Positions 6,287 through 15,100 of a DNA stretch of 42,927 nucleotides are shown one piece after another; position 1 is the first letter of the stretch; the number at the start of each line of letters is the position of its first letter. The position numbers were made by a program, and so were the translations under genes. Source of the stretch: JAAYJR01 sp964563975 (lineage in GTDB: Bacteria > Bacteroidota > Bacteroidia > Bacteroidales > Prolixibacteraceae); contig CAZLZJ010000015.1 in the NCBI GenBank assembly GCA_964563975.1, positions 1-42,927 of the forward strand, in the 5' to 3' direction. Under the pieces are notes generated by a model that saw nothing but the letters and a program-made list of their open reading frames with translations, made no database searches and had not been told where the DNA came from.

Positions 6287-8473
6287 ATGGACAAAAATAG
6301 GTCACTAACAGAATATTTACAGCAATTTTTTGGATTTGACCGTTTTAAAGGTCAGCAGGAAGAGGCTGTAAAAAATGTATTAAATGGCAAAAATACATTT
6401 GTCCTGATGCCTACGGGAGGAGGAAAATCAATGATTTATCAGCTTCCTGCCCTTCTGCTTGACGGCACTGCAATTGTTATTTCACCACTTATTGCATTAA
6501 TGAAAAATCAGGTTGATTCAATGAGGGGTATGCAAACTGAAGATTATGTAGCACATTTTTTAAACTCTTCATTATCAAAAGCTGCCATCCAGGAGGTAAA
6601 AAATGATGTACTGGCCAAAAAGACCAAACTTCTGTATGTTGCCCCCGAATCGCTGACAAAAGAGGAAAATATAGAGTTTTTAAAAAATGTAAATATCTCA
6701 TTTTATGCCATTGATGAAGCTCACTGTATTTCTGAATGGGGTCACGACTTCAGGCCTGAATACCGGCGTATCAGGCCAATTGTGGAAGAGATAGGCCTTT
6801 CTCCCATTGTAGCCCTGACAGCCACAGCCACGGCAAAGGTACAGCACGATATTCAAAAAAACTTGGGAATTCTTGATGCAGAGGTATTTAAAGCATCATT
6901 TAACCGCCCTAACCTCTATTACGAGGTAAAGCCAAAAATTAAACCTGAAGCACAAATAATCAAATTCATCAAGCAAAATGAAGGAAAATCAGGCATTATA
7001 TATTGCCTCAGTCGTAAAAAGGTGGAAGAAATTGCAGAAACTCTTCAGGTAAACGGAATAAAAGCATTACCCTATCATGCCGGAATGGATGCTGCTACAC
7101 GCTCTGACAACCAGGATAAATTCCTCATGGAAGAGGTTGATGTTATTGTAGCCACAATAGCCTTTGGAATGGGAATAGATAAACCGGATGTGAGATTTGT
7201 TATCCATTACGATATTCCTAAAAGCCTTGAAGGATATTATCAGGAAACCGGAAGAGCCGGACGGGACGGGGGGGAAGGTAAGTGCATAACTTTCTATAGC
7301 TATAAAGATATTCAAAAACTTGAAAAATTTATGCATGGCAAGCCGGTGGCCGAGCAGGAAATAGGTAAGCAACTGCTTTTGGATACTGTCTCTTATGCTG
7401 AATCAGCTATTTGCCGCAGGGTTATTCTACTCCACTACTTTGGAGAGACCTATAAACATCAAAATTGCGAAAATTGCGATAACTGCTTAAATCCTAAAGA
7501 ACAGGTCGAAGCCAAAGATGAAGTAATAAGGGCACTGAAAGCTATCATTGAGGTAAATGAACAATATAAAGCCGAACATATTGCCAATATACTTATTGGG
7601 AACAAATCAGCTGCCGTCAAATCTTTTAAACACTATACTCTTAATTCATTTGGTTCGGGTAAGGACCATGACGAAAAATTCTGGAATGCCGTTTTCAGGC
7701 AATCAATGATAGCGGGACTGATAACTAAAGATATTGAAAATTACGGGTTGCTGAAAATGATGCCCGAAGGCCATCGTTTTTTAAATAACCCCCGCAGTTT
7801 CATGCTTGTGAAAAATCATGATTATGATGAGGAGATTGAAGATTATTCAACAGCAGGAGCCCCCTCGGGAGCAACCGGAGGCGATCCGGTACTCTTTGCA
7901 ATGCTGAAAGATCTTAGAAAAAAAGTAGCTAAAAAGAGAAATTTGCCTCCCTTTGTTATATTTCAGGATCCCTCCTTGGCAGATATGTCAATTCAATATC
8001 CTATCTCCATGGAGGAGATGCAAAAAATTCAGGGAGTAGGTCAGGGAAAAGCCCAAAGATATGGAAAAGAATTTTTTGAGCTGATCAAAAAATATGTTGA
8101 AGAAAATGATATTGAAAGGCCGGATGACCTTATTGTGCGTACCGTAGCCAATAAATCAAAACTTAAAGTATTTATTATTCAGAGTGTTGATAGAAAAATA
8201 TCATTTGAAGATATTGCTCAATCTAAAGGGGTTGACTTAAAAAACATAATCTCTGAAGTTGAAGCAATTGTCAATTCGGGAACACGCCTTAATATTGATT
8301 ACTATGTAAATGGGCTATTGGATGAAGATCATCAGGAAGAAGTTTTTGATTATTTCAAAGAGGCAAAAACCGATTCACTTGAGGATGCACTGGAAGCTCT
8401 TGGTGAAGATGAGTACACAGAGGAAGACATAAGACTGATGCGTATTAAATTTCTTTCAGATATGGGTAATTAA
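6287..8473 (+). CDS. recQ: ATP-dependent DNA helicase RecQ
   Basis: A 728-residue 3'-5' superfamily 2 helicase of recombination and repair. Motif I MPTGGGKS lies near residue 42, the DEAH box at 143-146, TATATAKVQHD near 183, and motif VI ETGRAGRDGG near 325. The zinc-binding RecQ-Ct region has CRR followed by CENCDNC near 375-403. The HRDC domain covers about 530-605, with a basic linker before it. A further 115 residues form a winged-helix-like acidic tail that is usual in Bacteroidota RecQ. An ATG at 6266 would add seven residues. I prefer 6287 because AAGGA lies eight bases before it and relatives start at this point (MDKNRSLTEYL). Confidence 0.93.
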   Translation: MDKNRSLTEYLQQFFGFDRFKGQQEEAVKNVLNGKNTFVLMPTGGGKSMIYQLPALLLDGTAIVISPLIALMKNQVDSMRGMQTEDYVAHFLNSSLSKAAIQEVKNDVLAKKTKLLYVAPESLTKEENIEFLKNVNISFYAIDEAHCISEWGHDFRPEYRRIRPIVEEIGLSPIVALTATATAKVQHDIQKNLGILDAEVFKASFNRPNLYYEVKPKIKPEAQIIKFIKQNEGKSGIIYCLSRKKVEEIAETLQVNGIKALPYHAGMDAATRSDNQDKFLMEEVDVIVATIAFGMGIDKPDVRFVIHYDIPKSLEGYYQETGRAGRDGGEGKCITFYSYKDIQKLEKFMHGKPVAEQEIGKQLLLDTVSYAESAICRRVILLHYFGETYKHQNCENCDNCLNPKEQVEAKDEVIRALKAIIEVNEQYKAEHIANILIGNKSAAVKSFKHYTLNSFGSGKDHDEKFWNAVFRQSMIAGLITKDIENYGLLKMMPEGHRFLNNPRSFMLVKNHDYDEEIEDYSTAGAPSGATGGDPVLFAMLKDLRKKVAKKRNLPPFVIFQDPSLADMSIQYPISMEEMQKIQGVGQGKAQRYGKEFFELIKKYVEENDIERPDDLIVRTVANKSKLKVFIIQSVDRKISFEDIAQSKGVDLKNIISEVEAIVNSGTRLNIDYYVNGLLDEDHQEEVFDYFKEAKTDSLEDALEALGEDEYTEEDIRLMRIKFLSDMGN

Positions 8474-8513
8474 CCAACAAAAATTTAAACTGCCGGTTAT
8501 GCTCCTCTTTTGT

Positions 8514-8521
8514 TAACTTTG
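8514..8521 (+). promoter_or_regulatory. -7 box of the ahcY promoter
   Basis: TAACTTTG matches TAnnTTTG exactly and is followed by C, as often seen. Transcription would start near 8528, about 20 bases before ahcY. The -33 region is not a clear match. No S-adenosylhomocysteine riboswitch fits in the 73-base gap. Confidence 0.6.
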
Positions 8522-8546
8522 CAAAGCAAATAAAGTAAAAAATCAA

Positions 8547-9965
8547 ATGGGCATAGAGACAATTCATAAACAAAAATATAAAATAGCCGACATCAGCCTT
8601 GCCGGCTTTGGCAGAAAAGAGATTGAAATTGCTGAAAAAGAGATGCCGGGGCTGATGGCCATACGTAAAAAATTCGGTCCTTCCAAGCCTCTGAAAGGAG
8701 CAAGAATCACGGGAAGCCTCCATATGACAATTCAGACTGCCGTTTTGATCGAAACCTTGGTTGAATTGGGCGCCCGGGTCAGATGGGCAAGTTGTAATAT
8801 TTTTTCTACGCAAGACCATGCTGCAGCTGCCATTGCAAAAGAGGGGATACCGGTTTTTGCATGGAAAGGTGAAACTCTTTCTGAATACTGGTGGTGTACC
8901 GAACAGGCGCTGGACTTTGGAGAAGGACTGGGGCCTAACATGATAGTGGATGATGGTGGAGATGCAACCCTGATGGTGCATATGGGGTATGAAGCTGAAA
9001 ATAATCCCGGCATTTTAAATAAGAGTGCCGACGGACAGGATGAATTGGAATTATATAAAACTTTAAGCCTTATTCTGAAAAAAGATCCCGGCCGCTGGCA
9101 TCGTATTACAAAAGATATTAAAGGGGTATCCGAAGAGACTACAACAGGTGTCAACCGGCTTTACCAGATGAAGCAGGAGGGGAAACTCCTTTTCCCGGCA
9201 ATTAATGTAAATGATTCTGTCACAAAATCAAAATTTGATAACCTCTATGGCTGCCGTGAGTCTCTTGCCGATGGTATTAAAAGAGCCACTGATGTTATGA
9301 TAGCAGGTAAAGTTGTTGTAATTGCCGGTTACGGTGACGTGGGTAAAGGATGTGCCATGTCAATGAAAGGTTATGGAGCCAGGGTAATTGTTACCGAAAT
9401 AGATCCTATTTGTGCCCTGCAGGCAGCTATGGAAGGATTTGAGGTAAAAACAATTGAAGATTCTCTTGATGAAGGTAATATCTTTGTTACGGCTACCGGA
9501 AATAAAGATGTCATTACCGCTGAACATATGGCAGCAATGAAAGATCAGGCAATAGTCTGTAATATCGGCCATTTCGATAATGAAATACAGGTATCAAAAT
9601 TAGAAAAGTGGCCGGGAATAAAAAGGATCAATATAAAACCACAGGTTGATCAATTTTTATTTGAAGACGGGCATAGTATATTCCTGCTGGCTGAAGGCCG
9701 TTTGGTTAACCTTGGCTGTGCAACAGGCCACCCTTCATTCGTGATGAGTAACTCTTTTACTAATCAGTCGCTGGCGCAAATTAACCTTTGGGAAAATAAT
9801 TATCCCGTAGATGTTTACCGCCTCCCTAAAAAGCTTGATGAAGAAGTGGCAAGACTGCATTTAGAAAACCTTGGAGTTAAATTGACCAAATTGAATGATG
9901 AACAATCAAAATATATTGGCGTGCCGAAAGACGGACCTTATAAACCTGATCATTACAGATACTGA
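8547..9965 (+). CDS. ahcY: adenosylhomocysteinase
   Basis: A 472-residue SAH hydrolase that cleaves S-adenosylhomocysteine to adenosine and homocysteine using bound NAD; it relieves product inhibition of methyltransferases and feeds the methyl cycle. Substrate-domain marks are ARITGSLHMTIQTAVLIETL near residues 52-71, CNIFSTQDHAAAA near 83-95 and the EETTTGV block near 196-202. The NAD-binding loop GYGDVGKG lies near residues 258-265. The C-terminal block ending GPYKPDHYRY carries the conserved lysine and tyrosine that reach into the partner's NAD site. The region near 147-177 has the insertion found in many bacterial enzymes. Length and start agree with the family. It stands alone with its own promoter box. 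Confidence 0.97.
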   Translation: MGIETIHKQKYKIADISLAGFGRKEIEIAEKEMPGLMAIRKKFGPSKPLKGARITGSLHMTIQTAVLIETLVELGARVRWASCNIFSTQDHAAAAIAKEGIPVFAWKGETLSEYWWCTEQALDFGEGLGPNMIVDDGGDATLMVHMGYEAENNPGILNKSADGQDELELYKTLSLILKKDPGRWHRITKDIKGVSEETTTGVNRLYQMKQEGKLLFPAINVNDSVTKSKFDNLYGCRESLADGIKRATDVMIAGKVVVIAGYGDVGKGCAMSMKGYGARVIVTEIDPICALQAAMEGFEVKTIEDSLDEGNIFVTATGNKDVITAEHMAAMKDQAIVCNIGHFDNEIQVSKLEKWPGIKRINIKPQVDQFLFEDGHSIFLLAEGRLVNLGCATGHPSFVMSNSFTNQSLAQINLWENNYPVDVYRLPKKLDEEVARLHLENLGVKLTKLNDEQSKYIGVPKDGPYKPDHYRY

Positions 9966-10037
9966 TTATTATCATATCTCTTTTTGAAACAGTGTCTTAT
10001 TAACTGCTCAACAGCAAAAGATATTTTTATTCAATCT

Positions 10038-10493
10038 TTAATTATAAACTCTTAATTCAAAATTATTTATTAAAGATACATGATACTGTTTTAAAGGTAT
10101 CGTTGCAGGGCCTTTCCCGGGATAGCCGTTATCTATCAATATAAACGTAGATCCGCAACATGGACATTCAGCAACAACACCATCATTTTTTACACGGCAA
10201 TCAGATGAAATCTCCTCTGTGCATGTTGCATCAAAAGCAAAGTAAGATCCGGGAAGTTCACAATAAATAATAACCCCTCCGTAACCATAATGAGGAAAAC
10301 AAACTGAATTGCCCGGAATATTTAACTCATTAACAATATTCAGGTTAACAGCAAAATTTACATTTACATAGGGAACAGGTGAATTATTCAGCTTATCGCA
10401 TGACAAAAAAACAGTTAAAAAATTAAGCAGGAGTAAGGATAAAATATACACAACTCTTATTGGGTAACTCAGAAAAGCATTTACTTTAATCAT
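10038..10493 (-). CDS. Rieske-fold-like lipoprotein with altered cluster ligands
   Basis: A 151-residue secreted protein. Residues 1-31 form a hydrophobic signal ending in FLS before Cys32, a lipobox, so it is probably a lipoprotein. The second half follows the Rieske plan: FDATCTEE at 87-94, a Cys at 99, CPCCGSTF at 110-117 and GPATIPLKQYHV at 128-139. In a true Rieske protein these boxes read C-x-H and C-P-C-H-G-S. Here the first histidine position is Glu93 and the second is Cys113, so the standard 2Fe-2S ligand set is broken. Extra cysteines (65, 78) occur upstream. I recall related proteins in Bacteroidota that are usually called hypothetical. The function is unknown; a structural, metal-binding or disulfide-stabilised role is possible. 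It is a single gene on its strand. Confidence 0.7.
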   Translation of the reverse strand: MIKVNAFLSYPIRVVYILSLLLLNFLTVFLSCDKLNNSPVPYVNVNFAVNLNIVNELNIPGNSVCFPHYGYGGVIIYCELPGSYFAFDATCTEEISSDCRVKNDGVVAECPCCGSTFILIDNGYPGKGPATIPLKQYHVSLINNFELRVYN

Positions 10494-10606
10494 AAAAGAG
10501 AAATTAAAAATAAAAAACTCTTAAAGTTTTAAGCTACACAGGCTTATTTTTTATATTTTTACTAAAACTTTCAAAGTAATTAAATTATTGCCGAAAAAAT
10601 ACAAAA

Positions 10607-10963
10607 ATGGATGACCTTATTGTAATTATATTAACACTGGTATTAATTGTTGCAAGCGCATTGGGGCAATTTAAAAAAAAACCACAGGAAAATAAAAAAG
10701 TTGATAACCATCACTCTCCGGAGAAAGATGACTTGTGGATGCTGCCGGGCGAAAAAAGGGAGACCGGTATTAAAGATAAACCTGTTTACATTAGAGAGCA
10801 ACAGGTGGAGGAGTATAAATTCCGGAATGATTTTGCAACAACTAAACCTATCTTCCCTGAAAGCAGAAAAATAAAAAAACAGACAATTAAAAAAACCGAA
10901 ATTAAATTTTCATTGAGAGATGCAGTGATTTACAATGAAATTATAAACAGAAAATATACCTGA
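10607..10963 (+). CDS. small single-span membrane protein of unknown function
   Basis: A 118-residue protein. Residues 3-20 (DLIVIILTLVLIVASALG) form one membrane segment with only two residues before it, so the rest most likely faces the cytoplasm. The middle is polar and rich in lysine and glutamate. The C-terminus has a compact block, FSLRDAVIYNEIINRKY at 101-117, of a type I recall at the end of many short Bacteroidota proteins, which suggests a conserved binding element. I do not recognise a named family. The gene lies upstream of greA on the same strand, but a promoter box and a terminator-like hairpin lie between them. It is preceded by 113 AT-rich bases shared with the divergent lipoprotein gene, where I see no convincing promoter. 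Confidence 0.6.
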   Translation: MDDLIVIILTLVLIVASALGQFKKKPQENKKVDNHHSPEKDDLWMLPGEKRETGIKDKPVYIREQQVEEYKFRNDFATTKPIFPESRKIKKQTIKKTEIKFSLRDAVIYNEIINRKYT

Positions 10964-11023
10964 TATAATTCCGGTAAGTTTATAATATTTTTAAAATCAG
11001 TTTTTTATTATCAGAAAATTATA

Positions 11024-11031
11024 TATTTTTG
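11024..11031 (+). promoter_or_regulatory. -7 box upstream of greA
   Basis: TATTTTTG followed by CC fits the Bacteroidota -7 consensus. Transcription would begin near 11037, just at the foot of the hairpin at 11039-11064. A T-rich stretch without a clear TTTG lies at the -33 position. Confidence 0.55.
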
Positions 11032-11038
11032 CCAAAGG

Positions 11039-11076
11039 AAGAGTTCCGGCCATACGGAATTCTTTCTGTTTTTTTT
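11039..11076 (+). terminator. terminator-like hairpin in the greA leader
   Basis: AAGAGTTCCG (11039-11048) pairs with CGGAATTCTT (11055-11064), a 10-bp stem with one G-U pair and a six-base loop, followed by a run of eight T at 11069-11076. It lies after the candidate promoter and before the greA ribosome binding site, so it could act as an attenuator. It could instead simply end transcription from the upstream gene. Confidence 0.65.
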
Positions 11077-11090
11077 GGCTAACAGTAAAC

Positions 11091-11098
11091 GAGGAGGT
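11091..11098 (+). promoter_or_regulatory. strong Shine-Dalgarno sequence of greA
   Basis: GAGGAGGT lies eight bases before the greA ATG. It is unusual here because nearly all other genes in the window lack a recognisable Shine-Dalgarno sequence. It fixes the greA start. Confidence 0.8.
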
Positions 11099-11106
11099 AT
11101 TTAGAG

Positions 11107-11580
11107 ATGTCACGGATTACATATGTAACTGAACAAGGTTTGGAAAAACTAAAAAGAGAACTGGATCGTCTTATTAATGTCGAACGCCCGTCTATTTCCA
11201 AATTGATAGGAGAAGCTATTGAAAAAGGCGATATTTCTGAAAATGCAGAATATGATGCCGCCAAAGATGCACAGGGTATGCTGGAAGCTAAAATTGTTGA
11301 ACTGCGTACAAAAATTGCCAATGCAAGAGTGCTTGACAAATCAAAAATCACTACTTCTAAGGTGCAGATACTCAATAGGGTAAAGATTAAAAACAAAAAA
11401 ACTAATGTAGTTATGGAGTATCTGATTGTACCTGAAAGTGAAGCAAATCTTAAAGAAGGAAAGATTGCTGTCAATACACCTATTGCCAGAGGATTAATTG
11501 GCAAAAAAGTTGGTGAGACAGTAGATATTAAAGTTCCCTCCGGAATTATTCCTTTCGAAATTATTCAAATTTCCTTATAA
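11107..11580 (+). CDS. greA: transcription elongation factor GreA
   Basis: A 157-residue GreA. The N-terminal coiled coil (about 1-75) carries the tip motif GDISENAEYDAAKDAQ at 38-53, with the acidic residues that enter the polymerase secondary channel and stimulate cleavage of backtracked RNA. The C-terminal FKBP-like domain ends in PIARGLIGKKVGETVDIKVP and the IPFEIIQI strand. Length equals the family norm. It has a strong ribosome binding site and is preceded by its own promoter box and a terminator-like hairpin, so its level may be set by early termination. The HIT-family gene begins three bases after its stop, so the two are co-transcribed. Confidence 0.97.
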   Translation: MSRITYVTEQGLEKLKRELDRLINVERPSISKLIGEAIEKGDISENAEYDAAKDAQGMLEAKIVELRTKIANARVLDKSKITTSKVQILNRVKIKNKKTNVVMEYLIVPESEANLKEGKIAVNTPIARGLIGKKVGETVDIKVPSGIIPFEIIQISL

Positions 11581-11583
11581 ATT

Positions 11584-11979
11584 ATGGCAACCATTTTTTC
11601 CAAAATCGTAAATAATGAGATCCCGGCATACAAGGTGGCAGAAGATGAAAAATTTCTTGCATTCCTGGATATTTCACCGGTAACAAAAGGTCACACACTT
11701 GTTATCACAAAAAAAGAGGTCGATTATCTGTTTGATCTGGACGATGAACTATATTCCGGCTTGCATCTGTTTGCAAAAAAAGTAGCTGAAGGTTTAAAAA
11801 AAGCAACAAACTGTAAAAAAGTTGGTGTGCTTGTGCTTGGACTGGAAATTCCCCATGCACATATTCACCTTATACCTATGCAGAGTGAAGCAGATGTTAT
11901 GAATTTCTCAAATCCTATGAAATTGGAAAAAGAGGAGTTTGAAAAGATCAGAGAAAAAATTGCCAAACAGATAGTTTAA
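11584..11979 (+). CDS. HIT family nucleotide-binding protein
   Basis: A 131-residue histidine triad protein. The active-site triad HAHIHLIP lies at residues 91-98, with His91, His93 and His95; the middle position of such triads is the usual nucleophile for nucleotidyl transfer. The start FSKIVNNEIPAYKVAEDEKF and the FLDISPVTKGHTLVI block are typical of the Hint branch, which hydrolyses purine nucleotide phosphoramidates; the natural substrate is unknown. It is cytoplasmic. The gene follows greA by three bases and is surely in the same operon. The 189 bases after it, before dnaE, hold no gene I can see; one near-consensus -7 box (TAACTTTA at 12123-12130) may serve dnaE. Confidence 0.92.
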   Translation: MATIFSKIVNNEIPAYKVAEDEKFLAFLDISPVTKGHTLVITKKEVDYLFDLDDELYSGLHLFAKKVAEGLKKATNCKKVGVLVLGLEIPHAHIHLIPMQSEADVMNFSNPMKLEKEEFEKIREKIAKQIV

Positions 11980-12168
11980 GCTAATTTTCTATGAATAAAC
12001 AGATTTAATTACGCTTATCTTTTTTCTGCATTAAAAATTTTAATGGCACATATTGAATTATTTTCCTGCCCGGGTATTTTTCCAATTTTATTAACAATCA
12101 ACTTTCAAACCTTCAAATTGTTTAACTTTATGATTGGTTATTTTAGTTGAATTTATTAAAATTAAAAA

Positions 12169-15100
12169 ATGTTTCCTTTTACACATCTGCATGTACACTC
12201 ACAATACTCAATTTTGGATGGTGCAGCAAGTATTTACAGTTTAGTAAATAAGGCGCAGGAAGATGGTATGACTGCACTTGCGCTGACAGACCACGGTACA
12301 ATGTTTGGAATAAAAGAGTTTCATCAAACATGTATTAAATCAAATATTAAACCAATATTAGGATGCGAGACTTATGTGGCTGCCAGAACCATAAATGATA
12401 AAACCACCAAGGAAGACCGGTATGGAGATCATCTGATATTGCTTGCAAAAAATAAAACCGGTTATAAAAATCTTATAAGGCTTATAACAATTGCCAATAA
12501 TAAAGGTTTTTATTATAAACCCCGCATTGATAAAGAGCTTTTAGCCAAATATTCTGAAGGCCTTATTGTAACTTCGGCATGCTTGGGAGGTGAGGTGCCG
12601 CGACTTCTCGGTAATAATAGTATTGCTGATGCAGAAAAAGCCCTCCTCTGGTATAAAGAGATATTTGGTGACGATTACTACCTTGAATTAATGAGACATC
12701 CGTCCGAAGATCCACAACTTAGGGAAGAAGTGTTTGAAACACAGCAAAGAGTAAACAAAGAAATTATTGAGCTTGCACACAAACATAATATAAAGCTGAT
12801 TGCTACCAACGATGTGCATTTCACAAATGCTGAAGATGCCGATGCACACGACCTGCTTATCTGCCTGAATACCGGTAAAGATCTTGATGATCCCACAAGA
12901 ATGAGATATACAAAACAAGAGTGGTTTAAAACAGGGGAGGAGATGAATCAACTCTTTGCCGACATCCCGGAAGCTCTTGAAAATATTGCTGAAATAGTTA
13001 ATAAAGTTGAATCTTATGAGCTGGATGCACCTCCTATTATGCCGGTATTTCCAATCCCTGAAAATTTCGGGTCGGAAAAAGATTTTAAAAACAAATACCC
13101 TGAAAGTAAACTGATCGAAGAGTTCGGAAAAGAAGGGGTAAGCAGGCTTGGAGGATATAATAAAGCAATACGGGTAAAGATGGAATCAGATTACCTTAAA
13201 CACCTGACATATAAGGGCGCTTTATTGAAATATGGAGATCCGGTGCCTTTAGAAATCGTAAAACGCTTGGATTTTGAGTTAAATACAATAACCCAGATGG
13301 GTTTCCCCGGATATTTTCTGATTGTACAGGACTTTATTAATGCAGCCAGAAAAATGGGGGTGCTTGTAGGACCGGGCAGGGGTTCAGCAGCAGGAGCAGC
13401 TGTATCGTACTGCACGGGAATAACCAATATTGACCCAATAAAGTATAATCTTCTCTTTGAGCGTTTTCTTAATCCGGCCAGAATATCACTCCCCGATGTG
13501 GATATTGATTTTGATGACGACGGACGCCAACTGGTTCTCGATTACGTTGCACAAAAATACGGGCAGGATAAGGTAGCCCATATTTGTACTTTTGGCACAA
13601 TGGGAGCAAAAATGGCAATCCGCGATGTAGCCAGGGTACTTAAACTCCCTTTACCTGAAGCTGACCGCTTAGCTAAATTGGTGCCTGAGATTCCAAAAAT
13701 AACCTTCGACAAAGCCTTTAAAAGCAGTCCGGAGCTGAAAAAAGAAAAAAACTCGGATAATCCGCTAATTGCAAAAACTATTAAGTATGCAGAAACTCTT
13801 GAGGGATCTGTACGTCAAACCGGTGTTCATGCCTGCGGTGTACTTATCAGCCGTGATCCGTTGACTGACCATATTCCCCTGATGCCGACAAAAGATTCGG
13901 AAAATCTCTATACCACGCAATATGACGGAAGATATGTGGAAAGTATCGGATTATTAAAAATGGATTTCCTGGGGCTTAAAACATTATCTATAATAAAAGA
14001 GACTATTGAAAATATAAGATTGTCAAAAGGAGAGGAGATAGATATCGAGAATATTCCATGGAATGATCAAAAAACATTTAAGCTCTTTAGTCACGGCGAG
14101 ACTACTGCAATATTTCAATTTGAATCGGAAGGCATGAAAAAACATCTCAGGGAACTTAAACCTAACCGGTTTGAAGACCTGGTGGCAATGAATGCATTAT
14201 ACAGACCGGGCCCCATGGAGTATATACCTACATATATTGCCCGAAAACATGGGCGGCAAAAAGTTGAATATGACCTGCCGATAATGGAAAAATATCTAAG
14301 CGAAACATATGGTATCACAGTGTTTCAGGAACAGGTTATGCTCCTTTCCCGTTTGCTGGCAAATTTTACCCGCGGTGATTCAGATACTCTCAGAAAAGCT
14401 ATGGGAAAAAAGATAACCTCCCTGATGGATAAATTAAAAGTGAAATTTACAGAAGGCTGTAAAACTAATTTTAAATTTATTGACGAATGTAACCTGGTAG
14501 GTAAAAAACCGGAAGAGGTTATTGAGAAAATATGGAAAGACTGGGAAGCATTTGCATCATATGCTTTTAACAAATCGCACTCAGTATGCTATGCTTATAT
14601 TGCTTACCAGACAGGCTATCTCAAAGCTCATTTCCCGGGAGAATTTATGGCAGCAAATATGAGCAGAAATCTGAATAATATAAGTGAAATAACAAAATTA
14701 ATGACAGAGTGCCACAGAATGAACCTGAAAGTGCTGGGGCCTGATGTCAATGAAAGTTTCAGCAAATTTACCGCTAATAGAAATGGCAATCTTCGTTTTG
14801 GGATGGCTGCAATAAAAGGTGTCGGCTCAGCTGCAACAAAAGATATTATCAAAGTAAGAAAAAAATATGGCCCGTTTAAAACAATTTTTGACTTTGCTGA
14901 AAAGGTAAACCTTCAAACAGTTAATAAAAAAAACCTGGAAGCCCTGGCCATGGCAGGTGCATTTGACAACCTCGACGGCATTAAAAGAAGCAGCTTCTTT
15001 GCAGGAGAAAATGAAAATGACGAAACCTCTTTTATAGAAAAACTGATCCGCTACGGCAACCGGATACAAGCAGAAAAAAACAGCCTTCAACAATCTCTTT

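Noticed and set aside
8474..8546. SAH riboswitch before ahcY
   Set aside because: The gap is too short and shows no matching fold, only a promoter box.
8445..8981. Minus-strand frame of 178 codons over the start of ahcY
   Set aside because: It is antisense to a clearly identified gene and resembles no protein family I know.
12123..12130. TAACTTTA as a dnaE promoter
   Set aside because: It misses the final G of the consensus and lacks a TTTG box upstream, so I only mention it.
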